A stretch of 64,000 bases of DNA from Ferruginibacter sp. (lineage in GTDB: Bacteria > Bacteroidota > Bacteroidia > Chitinophagales > Chitinophagaceae), in the NCBI GenBank assembly GCA_030831945.1, contig JAURKC010000022.1, forward strand, positions 1-64,000, written 5' to 3'. Shown piece by piece: positions 27,018 to 37,185 of the stretch (the stretch's first letter is position 1; each line of letters begins with the position of its first letter). The position numbers were made by a program, and so were the translations under genes. The notes below the pieces were generated by a model that did no database searches, had not been told where the DNA came from, and saw only the letters and a program-made list of their open reading frames with translations.

Positions 27018-27650
27018 ATGAAGTATAGTTTTATTACCATTGAAGGAAATATCGGCGCAGGAAAAACTACGCTTGCCAATTTACTAAGTAAACATTTTAA
27101 CGCTAGATTGATATTAGAAGAATTTGCAGAAAACCCCTTCCTGCCAAAATTTTATGAAAATCAAGAACAATATGCCTTTCCACTTGAGTTGTTCTTTATG
27201 GCCGAGCGATATAAACAACTGAAAGACCTACTTCAAACAAAAGATATTTTTCAACAAGTAACTATATCGGATTACCTATTCACTAAATGCCTCCTATTTG
27301 CTAAAGTAAATTTACCTAATGAAGAATTTAGATTATATCAAAAATTATTTGACATCATCAATCCGCAAATTGTTCAACCCGAAATTTTAATTTACTTACA
27401 TAGCCCCGTTCATAAGCTACAAGAAAATATAAAAACTAGAAACCGTCAATACGAACAAAATATTCCAAACGATTACCTCTTTTCACTGCAAGAAACCTAC
27501 ACTAATTATATTAAACAACATAATATTAAAACACTCTTCGTTGACTGCTCCAATGCCGACTTTATCAATAATGAAAATCACCTTAGCGTTATCATCGATG
27601 CACTTGATAAAGAATACGAAGATGGGCAACACTACATTACATTACCCTAG
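27018..27650 (+). CDS. Deoxynucleoside kinase
   Basis: A 210-residue P-loop kinase that phosphorylates deoxynucleosides in the salvage pathway. Walker A is GNIGAGKTT at residues 9-17. LILEEFAENPFLPKFYEN is the substrate-side signature with the catalytic Glu, and the lid region has RNRQYEQNIPNDYL. It resembles the dAK/dGK family of Bacteroidota and Firmicutes. Substrate preference cannot be read from sequence. It follows folK in the same direction and is probably in the same operon. Confidence 0.9.
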   Translation: MKYSFITIEGNIGAGKTTLANLLSKHFNARLILEEFAENPFLPKFYENQEQYAFPLELFFMAERYKQLKDLLQTKDIFQQVTISDYLFTKCLLFAKVNLPNEEFRLYQKLFDIINPQIVQPEILIYLHSPVHKLQENIKTRNRQYEQNIPNDYLFSLQETYTNYIKQHNIKTLFVDCSNADFINNENHLSVIIDALDKEYEDGQHYITLP

Positions 27651-27730
27651 TATTTCAATAGTAAATTTTGGTAATTTATCCATTCTGGCAATTAGTTTTT
27701 AACTTCGTCGAATAATTAATTACTATTCCA

Positions 27731-28960
27731 TTGAAGAACTCCCCCTTAGCTGTTTTAAGAATTCCAGAATTTAGAAATTTTATTTTGGGGCGATTTGTGT
27801 TCATTATGGGGCTTCGAATGATGGGCACTTTGGTAGCCTGGTGGATGTATGAATTAACCGGAGATGCTTTTTATATTGGTATGATTGGATTGGCGGAGGC
27901 AATTCCTGCTGTTGGACTTTCCTTATATGCTGGCTTTATAATTGATAAGAGTGAAAAAAGAAAACTTCTTCTACGAACAGTCATCCTTTATGCTGTTTGT
28001 GTAATTATTTTACTAGGCGTTTCCACCAATTGGTTTCATGGTGAATTTGGTAACAAATTGATCATAATTTTTATTTATACTGTTATCTTTTTTACAGGAG
28101 CCATCCGCGCATTTTCAGGTCCAAGTTTTGGTGCCATAATCGCTTCAATGGTTCCAAGAGAATTATTAATCTATGCATCTCAACTCAGCTCAACAAGCTG
28201 GTTGGTTGCCAGTATTACCGGTCACGCGATGGCAGGTTTTTTAATCGTTTGGCTTCAAGTTACCGGCACATTCATGGTTATTTTGACGCTCATTTTAATT
28301 GGATTATTTAGCCTTTTCAAAATCAAAGAAAAACCAGCAAGTCTTACGGTAGAGAAAAAAACTTTAGAAGCGGTTGGCGAAGGCTTGAAATACGTTTTTA
28401 AAACAAAGGAAGTACTTGCTGCATTATCCTTAGATCTATTCGCTGTATTGTTTGGTGGAGCAGTTGCCATGGTACCCGTTTACGCAAAAGATATTCTCCA
28501 TGTAAGTCCCATTGGTTTTGGATGGCTAAATGCTGCTTCAGATATCGGTTCCATTTGTATGGTAATTGCACTCACGCTTTCACCGATGAAAAAAAAGCAA
28601 GGCATTAAATTACTTCTTGCCGTAGCTGGCTTTGGCATCTGTGTAATCATTTTCGGAATATCTAAATGGTATTGGCTTTCATTCGTGGCGCTAATGGTTA
28701 GCGGTCTTTTAGATGGAGTAAGTGTAGTGGTGCGCAGTAATATAATTCAATTAAAAACACCCGATGAATTACGCGGTAGAGTAATGAGTGTAAATTCAAT
28801 GTTTATTAATTCCTCTAATGAAATCGGTCAATTTGAAAGTGGTGTAGCGGCAAAGTTTATGGGAGCCATCCCCTCTGTAATTTTTGGTGGCTGCATGACC
28901 CTTTTTATTGTAATAACCACCTGGATAAAAGCGCCTTCTCTAAAAAAATTGGAGTACTAA
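27731..28960 (+). CDS. Major facilitator superfamily transporter
   Basis: A 409-residue inner-membrane protein with about 12 hydrophobic segments. The opening FRNFILGRFVFIMGLRMMGTLVAWW is typical of the MFS_3 (enterobactin-exporter-like, EntS-type) group, and DELRGRVMSVNSMF near residue 345 is its characteristic RGRV motif. The first loop has IIDKSEKRKLL in place of the classical GxLaDrxGrr. Substrate is unknown. The start is TTG 27731, since no in-frame ATG precedes the conserved N terminus. Confidence 0.85.
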   Translation: MKNSPLAVLRIPEFRNFILGRFVFIMGLRMMGTLVAWWMYELTGDAFYIGMIGLAEAIPAVGLSLYAGFIIDKSEKRKLLLRTVILYAVCVIILLGVSTNWFHGEFGNKLIIIFIYTVIFFTGAIRAFSGPSFGAIIASMVPRELLIYASQLSSTSWLVASITGHAMAGFLIVWLQVTGTFMVILTLILIGLFSLFKIKEKPASLTVEKKTLEAVGEGLKYVFKTKEVLAALSLDLFAVLFGGAVAMVPVYAKDILHVSPIGFGWLNAASDIGSICMVIALTLSPMKKKQGIKLLLAVAGFGICVIIFGISKWYWLSFVALMVSGLLDGVSVVVRSNIIQLKTPDELRGRVMSVNSMFINSSNEIGQFESGVAAKFMGAIPSVIFGGCMTLFIVITTWIKAPSLKKLEY

Positions 28961-28984
28961 AATTTCATTGCAATCCATTCAACC

Positions 28985-29470
28985 CTACTTGGCTGCTGCC
29001 ATTAATTTCTCAATGATATAATAGGTAATTGGACAAAAAGTTGAATTTTTTAATGCCATCGGCTGCCTTTTCAATAAAAAATCATCCTCTGTATAAGGAA
29101 AACGTTCACAATCCGATGGACGTACATCATAAATAGTGCAATAATTATCTTCTCCTAAAAAAGAACAGGGGGCAGCCCTCATCACATAATCACCCTCTTC
29201 ATCTACCCGAAGGTAATTATTGATAAGATCCCCATCCTTCATCTTAAGATGTTTTGCAATACGTTTAATATCTGGTTTCTTAAACCTAGGAGAATAACCT
29301 TTACAGCAATTACCACATTTTAGACAATCAATCTTTTCAAATGCCTCGGCATTTAGATCAGGCAACGCTTTTAGCACCGTATTTTTATCTGCGCGGTGTA
29401 GATAGTTTTTATACAATTTCTGCCTTTCTCCAGATTTTTTTTCCCAGGCTCTTAACAATTCATCACTCAT
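28985..29470 (-). CDS. YkgJ-type cysteine-cluster protein
   Basis: A 161-residue cytosolic protein of the CxxCxxCC family (YkgJ/Flagellar-N-methylase B-like). CLKCGNCCKG at about 49-58 and a second set spread over CSFLGEDNYCTIYDVRPSDCERFPY supply the metal or iron-sulfur ligands. Its biochemical role is not established. It is convergent with the MFS gene. Confidence 0.85.
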   Translation of the reverse strand: MSDELLRAWEKKSGERQKLYKNYLHRADKNTVLKALPDLNAEAFEKIDCLKCGNCCKGYSPRFKKPDIKRIAKHLKMKDGDLINNYLRVDEEGDYVMRAAPCSFLGEDNYCTIYDVRPSDCERFPYTEDDFLLKRQPMALKNSTFCPITYYIIEKLMAAAK

Positions 29471-29703
29471 AATTGTAATATGCTACAGTTTTATAATAGA
29501 AAAAATAAAAGTTTATTCCCCATTTTTCCACAAGTGCAAAGTAACGAACATATTAGTACTAAATCTTGTTGTGTTAATGTAATTTTGTGGCCTTCCAATC
29601 AAAAGGTCATAAATCAACAAGGATATAGAGTAACCTTACCTTTAATTGAACGAATTTTTAAAAAATCAGTCATCATTTCGGATACTAATAACACAAATAC
29701 CTT

Positions 29704-32574
29704 ATGAATCTTTTCGAAAAACAACAAAATGAATTCTCCGGCAGACATATCGGCCCCAACCAAGCTGAAGCAACTGCCATGTTAAAGGAAATAGGTGTCA
29801 ACTCTTTAGAAGCACTTATTAGCAAAACCATCCCTGACGCTATCAGAATTAAATCCGACTTGGATGTCCCGTCCGCCATCAGTGAATTTGAGTATTTAAA
29901 TGAATTAAAAAAAATAGCGGCTAAAAATAAGGTCTTTAAAAGTTTTATTGGTCAAGGTTATTACGATACCATAACACCCAGTGTTATTCTTAGAAATGTT
30001 TTTGAAAATCCAGGTTGGTATACCGCTTACACTCCCTATCAGGCAGAAATAGCCCAAGGCAGATTACAGAGTTTATTGAACTATCAAACGATGGTTACCG
30101 ATTTAACTGCCTTACCTATTGCAAATGCTAGTTTACTGGATGAAGGTACTGCTGCTGCAGAGGCGATGGCGATGCTTTTTAATCATAAAAATAAAAGTCA
30201 GGATCAAATTACCGCTCCTAAGTTTTTTGTAGATGAAAATATATTTGCTCAAACAAAGGACGTACTTATTACAAGAGCAGAACCTATCGGGATTGAATTA
30301 GTATTCGGAGATTTTTCAACAATAACCTTAGATGAATTATACTTTGGTGCAATTGTTCAATACCCCGACAGTAATGGAGCCGTGGTAGATTATCGTTCGT
30401 TTATTTCAGCAGCTCATGCAGTAAATGCAATGGTAATAATGGCAACGGACCTTTTATCACTAACACTGTTAACGCCTCCAGGTGAACTAGGCGCTGATGT
30501 TGCTATTGGTTCATCACAAAGATTGGGTGTGCCAATGGGATTTGGAGGACCGCATGCTGCCTTCTTTGCAACAAAAGACGAATTTAAACGCACCATCCCT
30601 GGTCGTATCATCGGAGTAAGCGTGGATGCACAAGGAAAACGCTGCTTACGAATGGCGCTTCAGACAAGAGAGCAACATATCAGACGCGAAAAAGCCACCA
30701 GTAATATTTGTACAGCACAAGCCTTGTTAAGCAATATGGCTGCGATGTACGTAATTTATCATGGTGCAGAAGGAATTACCAATATCGCTAAAAGAATACA
30801 CCTACTTAGTAAATTATTAGCAAAAGGCCTTAGTAATTTGGGGGTTCAACAATTGAATGGCGAATGGTTTGATACATTAAAAGTAACTGGTGTAAATGCA
30901 TCCAAACTAAAAACAGTAGCCGAAAAAAATGAGCTAAATTTTCACTACTTCACTGACGGAGCGGTAGGGATTAGTCTAGATGAAACGAGCAGTATTAATG
31001 AAGTAAATAAAATAGCACAAGTATTTGCGGAAGCTATTGGAAAAAGTACAACACCTATCTCGATAGATGAAAAAGCGGATGAATATCCAGCTGCAATAAA
31101 AAGAACTAGTACTTTTTTATTACATCCTGTTTTCAATTCCTATCATAGCGAAAGTCAAATGATGCGCTATATTAAATTTTTAGAAAACAAAGATCTAAGT
31201 CTAAATACCTCTATGATTAGCTTAGGAAGTTGCACAATGAAATTGAATGCAGCGACCGAATTGATTCCAGTTAGCTGGCCTGAGTTTAGCAAATTACATC
31301 CATTTGCTCCAATAGATCAGACTATTGGATTTCAGCAGTTGATAAAAGAACTAGAAAATTATTTGTCTGCTATTACTGGTTTTGCTGGCACTTCCTTACA
31401 GCCTAATAGTGGTGCTCAGGGTGAATATGCAGGTCTATTAACTATCAGAGCATATCACGCTTCTAGAGGCGATCACCATCGCAATGTAGTATTAATACCA
31501 ATCTCTGCTCATGGTACCAATCCAGCAAGTGCGGTAATGGCTGGAATGAAAGTAATCGTTACTAAATGTGATGAAGCAGGAAATATAGATGTAACTGATT
31601 TAAAAGAAAAAGCAGCAGAACATAAAAATGAATTATCTGCATTGATGGTTACCTATCCTTCTACTCATGGAGTTTTTGAAGAAAGTATCAAAGAGATTTG
31701 CGATACGATTCATCAGTATGGAGGACAAGTTTATATGGATGGCGCTAATATGAATGCGCAAGTTGGTTTAACTAGTCCAGGTATGATTGGTGCAGATGTA
31801 TGCCACTTAAATTTGCATAAAACATTTGCCATTCCACATGGTGGTGGTGGACCAGGTGTAGGACCTATCTGCGTAGCAAAACAATTAGTACCTTTTTTAC
31901 CTGGGCACGTTAATCTAGAAAATTCAACTACGCAAACTCATGCAGTGAGTGCAGCTCCCTATGGAAGTGCTAGCATTTTATTGATCAGCTACGCCTACAT
32001 TAAAATGTTGGGTGCAAAAGGAATTCGCAATGCTACAGAGATTGCTATTCTGAATGCTAACTACATGAAAGCGCGACTAGAAAAACATTATAAAATTCTA
32101 TACACTGGAAAAAATGGTACTGCCGCACACGAATTTATCGTTGACTTACGTCCATTCAAAATAAGTGCAGGTGTAGAAGCAGAGGATGTAGCTAAAAGAC
32201 TTATGGACTATGGATTTCATGCGCCTACCCTTTCTTTCCCAGTAGCTGGCACTTTAATGATTGAACCCACAGAAAGTGAAGATAAGGCAGAGCTAGATCG
32301 TTTTTGCGATGCATTAATCGGGATTTTTAATGAAATTAAAGCGATAGAATTAGGCACTGCGGATAAAAAAGAAAATGTATTAAAAAATGCTCCTCACACC
32401 CAAGAGGTAATTTGTGCAGACGAATGGACAAAACCTTATAGTCGTCAACAAGCAGCCTTTCCATTACCCTATAGTAATGAAAATAAATTTTGGCCTAGCG
32501 TAAGCAGAGTGAATAATACGCATGGTGATCGCAACTTGATTTGTACCTGTGAACCAATGGAAAGTTATCAATAA
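29704..32574 (+). CDS. gcvP: Glycine dehydrogenase (aminomethyl-transferring), P protein
   Basis: A 956-residue PLP enzyme of the glycine cleavage system, which decarboxylates glycine and passes the aminomethyl group to the lipoyl H protein. The N-terminal half opens with FSGRHIGP and [13 protein letters not shown]. The C-terminal half holds [25 protein letters not shown] and the PLP lysine in [17 protein letters not shown]. Both halves are fused in one chain, as in E. coli (957 residues). The H and T protein genes are not nearby. Confidence 0.97.
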   Translation: MNLFEKQQNEFSGRHIGPNQAEATAMLKEIGVNSLEALISKTIPDAIRIKSDLDVPSAISEFEYLNELKKIAAKNKVFKSFIGQGYYDTITPSVILRNVFENPGWYTAYTPYQAEIAQGRLQSLLNYQTMVTDLTALPIANASLLDEGTAAAEAMAMLFNHKNKSQDQITAPKFFVDENIFAQTKDVLITRAEPIGIELVFGDFSTITLDELYFGAIVQYPDSNGAVVDYRSFISAAHAVNAMVIMATDLLSLTLLTPPGELGADVAIGSSQRLGVPMGFGGPHAAFFATKDEFKRTIPGRIIGVSVDAQGKRCLRMALQTREQHIRREKATSNICTAQALLSNMAAMYVIYHGAEGITNIAKRIHLLSKLLAKGLSNLGVQQLNGEWFDTLKVTGVNASKLKTVAEKNELNFHYFTDGAVGISLDETSSINEVNKIAQVFAEAIGKSTTPISIDEKADEYPAAIKRTSTFLLHPVFNSYHSESQMMRYIKFLENKDLSLNTSMISLGSCTMKLNAATELIPVSWPEFSKLHPFAPIDQTIGFQQLIKELENYLSAITGFAGTSLQPNSGAQGEYAGLLTIRAYHASRGDHHRNVVLIPISAHGTNPASAVMAGMKVIVTKCDEAGNIDVTDLKEKAAEHKNELSALMVTYPSTHGVFEESIKEICDTIHQYGGQVYMDGANMNAQVGLTSPGMIGADVCHLNLHKTFAIPHGGGGPGVGPICVAKQLVPFLPGHVNLENSTTQTHAVSAAPYGSASILLISYAYIKMLGAKGIRNATEIAILNANYMKARLEKHYKILYTGKNGTAAHEFIVDLRPFKISAGVEAEDVAKRLMDYGFHAPTLSFPVAGTLMIEPTESEDKAELDRFCDALIGIFNEIKAIELGTADKKENVLKNAPHTQEVICADEWTKPYSRQQAAFPLPYSNENKFWPSVSRVNNTHGDRNLICTCEPMESYQ

Positions 32575-32621
32575 AATATAAAAATTTTGATTGTAGGTGA
32601 CTGAAAATTTAAACAATAAAT

Positions 32622-33203
32622 ATGAAAAACACCGTTTTAACATTAGTTGTTTTATGCTTTTCTTTCACTAAAAATTGTTTCTCGCAAATTAATAGTAGAG
32701 ATTTTGATTCAACTGACAAGTCATTTTATTCCAGGATCACTCCCATCGGTACATCGAATGATGCGGGAAAATTTTCATCTAGGATTATTCAAAATTTCGA
32801 AATAGGTAAAACCTTTGGTCCTTTAGATATTGGTATTGCTTTCGGAAGATTTTCAAATGCTGATTCTACCAATTTTGCAGAACTAAGAACCACTTTTGAT
32901 GCAATGCAATTAGGCGTTTTTAGTAGTGAATTTGGACTCGGTGTTGGAAAAGTCTTTAATTCCAATACGCCGTTAATGTTTGAAATAAGCACCACCTTAT
33001 TAGCCCAATTCACTAAAAAAATTGGAGTTGGTGCAATTTTTGGGAATTATGATTTAATAGGTGAATCTACCCAAAACTATAAAACATTTTATAGTTTATT
33101 TTTAAGATATGGATTAATGCGAAGTGAAAGTGGCGGACTAGTTGGAAGAGCTAGTAGCCGATTAGGGAAACGAACGGCTAAAAGAAGAAAAGCTCGTTTT
33201 TGA
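32622..33203 (+). CDS. Secreted hypothetical protein with basic C-terminal tail
   Basis: A 193-residue protein that I do not recognise. Residues 1-22 look like a signal peptide (TLVVLCFSF..., cleavage near CFSQ). The mature part alternates hydrophobic and polar residues in short strands (GPLDIGIAFGRF, SSEFGLGVGKVF, MFEISTTLLAQF, YSLFLRYGLM), which suggests an outer-membrane beta-barrel or beta-sandwich. The final 20 residues are strongly basic (RLGKRTAKRRKARF) and end in Phe. It follows gcvP after 47 bp. Confidence 0.65.
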   Translation: MKNTVLTLVVLCFSFTKNCFSQINSRDFDSTDKSFYSRITPIGTSNDAGKFSSRIIQNFEIGKTFGPLDIGIAFGRFSNADSTNFAELRTTFDAMQLGVFSSEFGLGVGKVFNSNTPLMFEISTTLLAQFTKKIGVGAIFGNYDLIGESTQNYKTFYSLFLRYGLMRSESGGLVGRASSRLGKRTAKRRKARF

Positions 33204-33384
33204 TTTTCTATTTGCAAAACATTTTATTTATAAGAAGCTGACCCTATTTTGAGCGTCAATACCATTTACCTAACAAATATTGATGCTCAATACTTGTCGA
33301 AAATAATTGCCCACCTAGAAGATTAGTTTTTCAAGATTGCTGAATATTGAATAACACCCTTCTGCCACTTATACTATTTGAAAA

Positions 33385-34467
33385 ATGGATAACAATAAAT
33401 TCCTCTTATACGGAGCCAATGGGTACACTGGCGTGCTAATAGCTAAACTTGCAGCGAGCTATGGCCTTCAACCAACACTTGCAGGACGAAATGAAAAAGC
33501 CATTCAAGGATTGGCTAATGAATTACAATTACCTTATCTAATTGTAGATCTTACTGACACCGCTGCTTTACAAAAAATTTTATCTGAATTTTCACTAGTG
33601 CTTCATGCAGCAGGACCTTTTCAAATTACTGCAAAGCCAATGATTGAAGCCTGTATTGCAACCAAAACTCACTATCTAGATATTACTGGTGAAATTCCAG
33701 TATTCGAAATGGCTAAGCAATACAATAAAGCAGCTGCTGATTCAAAAATAATGCTACTGCCTGGTGTTGGTTTTGATGTAGTCCCTACTGATTGTATGGC
33801 ATTATTTCTTTCAAAAAAATTACCTGATGCTAATCTGCTTCAACTAGCTTTTGCATCTGTGGGTGGAGGATTATCTCATGGTACCGCCACTACCATGGTA
33901 ATGGGACTAGGTGAAGGTGGAGCTATTAGAGAAAATGGAAAAATTAAATCAACTCCTCTAGGACATAAAGGTAGGTGGGTGAATTTTTCAGTAGAACCAG
34001 ATAAATGTAAAAATTTATTCACCATGACGATTCCCTGGGGAGATATTTCAACGGCGTATTTTACGACAGGGATTCCTAATATTGAAACCTACACAGGTAT
34101 TGCTCCAAAGGTTTACAAAATGCTACGCTGGCAAAAAGTATTTAATTGGTTACTTAAAACATCTTTGGTTCGCAATTATGCTTTTAAAAAAATAAATGCA
34201 AAGCCTGCTGGCCCTTCTGATGAAGCAAGAGCAAAGGGAAGCAGTATGGTTTGGGGGATGGTACAAAACAATCAAGGTAAAAAAATACAGGCAGCCATGA
34301 GCGTAAAAGATGGATACACCTTAACCGCTCACAGTAGTTTGTTAGTAGTAAAAAAAGTATTAGCAGGAAATTTCAAAACTGGATTCCAAACACCTGCAGC
34401 AGTCTATGGGGAGGACTTGATTATGGAAGTGCCTGATACAAAAAGAACCCCAGCTTTTGAAGGCTAG
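33385..34467 (+). CDS. Saccharopine dehydrogenase-like NAD(P)-binding protein
   Basis: A 360-residue cytosolic oxidoreductase. The N-terminal Rossmann motif is LYGANGYTGVLIAKLAA, followed by AGRNEKAI and a VLHAAGPF strand. LPGVGFDVVPTDCMA and GGGLSHGTATTM follow. This is the pattern of the saccharopine dehydrogenase family members annotated as trans-acting enoyl reductases, not of lysine-forming saccharopine dehydrogenase. Substrate is unknown. It stands alone, with about 180 bp upstream without a clear promoter. Confidence 0.8.
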   Translation: MDNNKFLLYGANGYTGVLIAKLAASYGLQPTLAGRNEKAIQGLANELQLPYLIVDLTDTAALQKILSEFSLVLHAAGPFQITAKPMIEACIATKTHYLDITGEIPVFEMAKQYNKAAADSKIMLLPGVGFDVVPTDCMALFLSKKLPDANLLQLAFASVGGGLSHGTATTMVMGLGEGGAIRENGKIKSTPLGHKGRWVNFSVEPDKCKNLFTMTIPWGDISTAYFTTGIPNIETYTGIAPKVYKMLRWQKVFNWLLKTSLVRNYAFKKINAKPAGPSDEARAKGSSMVWGMVQNNQGKKIQAAMSVKDGYTLTAHSSLLVVKKVLAGNFKTGFQTPAAVYGEDLIMEVPDTKRTPAFEG

Positions 34468-34550
34468 GGCTCAATAAAAATATCTGGATAAAGAAAAAAT
34501 CTTTTCTTTAATGATGTAAAAGCTAGGTTTTATTTAGCAACCAATTCTAA

Positions 34551-34814
34551 CTATGCCGTTTGCTTAGGAAGAGAGATTCGGTTAAACTCTGCACCACTGA
34601 AAATTTTAGCCAACTTATTATCTTGAGACAATTTCCACTCGGTAATATTTGTTTCAGAAACAATGCGCCAAAAGTTTTTAGATTTCAAATCCTCATAATC
34701 AGAAGATTGCACAAAAATACCTAGTATAGTATTTCTTTTTTTAAACTCAATTTTTACTGCATTTTTCGCAAGGTGCCCACCTTCAATAAATTTGGCAATA
34801 GCTTCGTTGATCAT
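34551..34814 (-). CDS. Conserved-looking 87-residue protein of unknown function
   Basis: An 87-residue protein with no signal peptide or TM segment. It begins with a short helix (INEAIAKFIEGGHLAKNA), then strands (VKIEFKKRNTILGIFV), the segment DYEDLKSKNFWRIV and a C-terminal FSGAEFNRISL. The balanced, compact composition looks like a small alpha/beta domain. I recall similar short proteins in other Bacteroidota but no assigned function. It is on the same strand as, and downstream of, the acyltransferase. Confidence 0.6.
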   Translation of the reverse strand: MINEAIAKFIEGGHLAKNAVKIEFKKRNTILGIFVQSSDYEDLKSKNFWRIVSETNITEWKLSQDNKLAKIFSGAEFNRISLPKQTA

Positions 34815-34894
34815 GAATTTTTTTTGCGAAGATACGCTATTAAAGCCTCAATCAAGGAAGTTTCTCATTCTTTGACGGTTTATCAAGCAATCTC

Positions 34895-35473
34895 CTATTG
34901 ATTTTCAGTGGATTGACTCATTAAATGACTAAGTCCTAAAGAAGGATGTTTACCTTTAATTCTGCCAAAATAATCAACAATCTTCTTCAAATCTTCTGCT
35001 TCGTTATCGGTAGTATAAAAGGGTAGTTCAAATCGAAATTCTTTATGTTCAAAATCCAACGCCAATAAAACAATAGGTACATTGGCTTGTCGAGCAATAT
35101 GATAAAAACCAGTTCTTAAGCGATCTACTTTTTTTCTTGTCCCCTCAGGAGAAAGTGCAATAGCAAAAGATTCATTACTATTAAATAGTTGAACGATCTG
35201 GTCTACAAAATTATTACTGCTAAATCGGTCTACCGGCACACCACCTAAGTTTCTAAAAACAAAACCAAAGGGACCCTTAAATAATTCTTGTTTACCAATG
35301 AACTTTATATAATCCAATTTTAAATAACTCCTAAAAATAAATCCCATGATTACATCCCAACTACTAGTATGGGGCGCAGCTACCATCACAAATTTTTTCA
35401 AATCGGGGGATATTCCATTGACCGCTTTCCAACCGGTAGCCTTGAGGTATAATTTTAATAACAATCTTAACAA
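34895..35473 (-). CDS. PlsC-like 1-acyl-sn-glycerol-3-phosphate acyltransferase family protein
   Basis: A 192-residue membrane-associated acyltransferase. HTSSWD (about 35-40) is the HX4D catalytic motif, FRNLGGVPVDR carries the substrate arginine, and SPEGTRKK is the EGTR block. It is shorter than PlsC (about 245) and resembles the small Bacteroidota acyltransferases of unknown acceptor. The first usual start is TTG 35473. The frame is open four codons further upstream to a TAA, so an ATA or ATT start there cannot be excluded. Confidence 0.8.
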   Translation of the reverse strand: MLRLLLKLYLKATGWKAVNGISPDLKKFVMVAAPHTSSWDVIMGFIFRSYLKLDYIKFIGKQELFKGPFGFVFRNLGGVPVDRFSSNNFVDQIVQLFNSNESFAIALSPEGTRKKVDRLRTGFYHIARQANVPIVLLALDFEHKEFRFELPFYTTDNEAEDLKKIVDYFGRIKGKHPSLGLSHLMSQSTENQ

Positions 35474-35559
35474 TGGCTTTATAATTTATTTACTGCAACT
35501 TACGTTTAAGTATTAATAATTCATTAAAAAATACCTATAATTATTCTTTTATTGTATGG

Positions 35560-35611
35560 TCATTTTTCTTGGGTGAGTCACTCTAAGGAGTGACTCACCC
35601 AAGAAAAATGA
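35560..35611. repeat. Perfect 24-bp inverted repeat (hairpin) upstream of the DUF5687/ABC pair
   Basis: Positions 35560-35583 pair perfectly with 35588-35611 around a 4-nt loop (TAAG). The core is GGGTGAGTCACTC with GAGTGACTCACCC, and the outer part is TCATTTTTCTT with AAGAAAAATGA. It lies between the start of the acyltransferase (minus) and the ATG at 35673 (plus), in the 5' leader or promoter region of either. No T run follows on either side, so it is not an ordinary intrinsic terminator. Confidence 0.9.
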
Positions 35612-35672
35612 TTTACGGTATTAATTGAGACCTTTCAATTACGTATTTTTGATACTGATTAATAATTCTACA

Positions 35673-37148
35673 ATGAATTTATCTGTTTTTCTTAAACACC
35701 AATGGCTTAATTTTTGGCGGGCTCGTAATGCCAATAAAAGTCTCGCTATTCAAATTATACTAGGTGTCTTTTATTTATTAATCTTTTTAGAGATTGCATT
35801 AGTAGGCATTGCACTCCCTTTTATTTTAAAGGAAAAATTACCCAACACTAACCCTATCTCAATTTACACTTCCTATCTTATCTATTATTTTCTTATTGGA
35901 TTATTGGCCCGTTTTCAATTACAAGAACTGCCATCACTTAGTATTCAACCTTATCTAAGCCAAAATATCCAACGCAAATACATGCTACGTTTTTTAAATG
36001 CGCGGTCCTTATTTCATTACATTAATTTTTTACCGCTATTTGTATTTATCCCTTTCACAATAGTAGTGGTAGCACCCATCTATGGAACTATTTCAGCTTT
36101 TTGTTTTTTTATAGCTCTGTTCTCATTAGTGTTCTATAACCATTTTTTAAATATGTACATCAAAAGAAAAACCATCAACAATGCTGGTTTCTTTTTTGCT
36201 GTATTGGTTTTTATAGCTGCATTAAAAGGCCTTGATTACCTAAAACTTTTATCCTTTGAAAAAGCTTCTTCTAGCTTATTTATCACCATTTTAAATTATC
36301 CAATACTTTGTCTAATACCCATAGCATTGGCAATTTTTATATTTATTGTAAATAACCAATATTTAAAAAGTCATTTGTACATTGAAGAGTTAGTGTCTGA
36401 AAACAAAAAGAAAGAAAGCAAAAATTTTACCTTTTTAAACAGACTGGGTGATATAGGAGAAATGATTGCACTTGACCTTAAACTTATTTTTCGAAACAAG
36501 CGACCTAAGTCTCTGGTAGTACTTTCAGCAGTATTATTGTTGTATGGCTTTCTTTTTTATCCGAAATATTTGGCAACAGGCAATTTCTCGATGCTCTTCT
36601 TTTTCGCATTATTAATTACCGGTATTTTCATTTCCAATTATGGCCAATTTTTATTTGCATGGCAGAGCAGTCATTTTGATGGAATGATGACCTACAATAC
36701 GAATATGCACCAATATATTAAGGCCAAATTTTCTTTGTTTCTTACGGTCTGTTCTCTCCAATTTTTAATCGCTAGTTTTTATGGGTTAATGAGTTGGCGT
36801 TTACTTCCCATCCAATTGGCTGCTTATTTATATAGTGTAGGAGTGAATTCATTTGTAACAATTTACGTTTCCACCTTTAATTATAGATACCTTGACCTAA
36901 GAAAATCTGCTAGCATGAATTTTCAAGGAATTGGAGCAATGCAGTGGTTTCAGTCACTGATTATCACCTTTGGACCAGCACTTGTATTTTATTTATTAGA
37001 TCATTTTGCTGGATTTTGGTATGCCATATTGGGCGTTAGCCTTCCTGGTCTTGCAGGACTAATTTTTTATGAAAGTATTATCAACTGGCTAGTTAGCCAA
37101 TTTAAAATTCGTAAACACAAAATTCTAGAAGGATTTAGAGAACGATAG
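35673..37148 (+). CDS. DUF5687 family membrane protein, ABC transporter permease-like
   Basis: A 491-residue inner-membrane protein with about 11-12 hydrophobic segments. The opening VFLKHQWLNFWRARNANKSLAIQI is characteristic of the Bacteroidota DUF5687 family, which partners ABC ATPases. The gene for an ATPase follows after 37 bp. The ATG at 35673 is preferred over the longer frame from 35625 because it begins the conserved N terminus. Substrate is unknown; bacteriocin-export-like functions are only suggestions for the family. Confidence 0.85.
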   Translation: MNLSVFLKHQWLNFWRARNANKSLAIQIILGVFYLLIFLEIALVGIALPFILKEKLPNTNPISIYTSYLIYYFLIGLLARFQLQELPSLSIQPYLSQNIQRKYMLRFLNARSLFHYINFLPLFVFIPFTIVVVAPIYGTISAFCFFIALFSLVFYNHFLNMYIKRKTINNAGFFFAVLVFIAALKGLDYLKLLSFEKASSSLFITILNYPILCLIPIALAIFIFIVNNQYLKSHLYIEELVSENKKKESKNFTFLNRLGDIGEMIALDLKLIFRNKRPKSLVVLSAVLLLYGFLFYPKYLATGNFSMLFFFALLITGIFISNYGQFLFAWQSSHFDGMMTYNTNMHQYIKAKFSLFLTVCSLQFLIASFYGLMSWRLLPIQLAAYLYSVGVNSFVTIYVSTFNYRYLDLRKSASMNFQGIGAMQWFQSLIITFGPALVFYLLDHFAGFWYAILGVSLPGLAGLIFYESIINWLVSQFKIRKHKILEGFRER

Positions 37149-37185
37149 CAATTGATTAATTCATTCAATTATCCAACTGTACAAA

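Noticed and set aside
29480..29707. 75-residue open frame before gcvP
   Set aside because: Low-complexity composition and a stop overlapping gcvP by 4 bp, but no motif or conserved-looking segment; more likely the gcvP leader.
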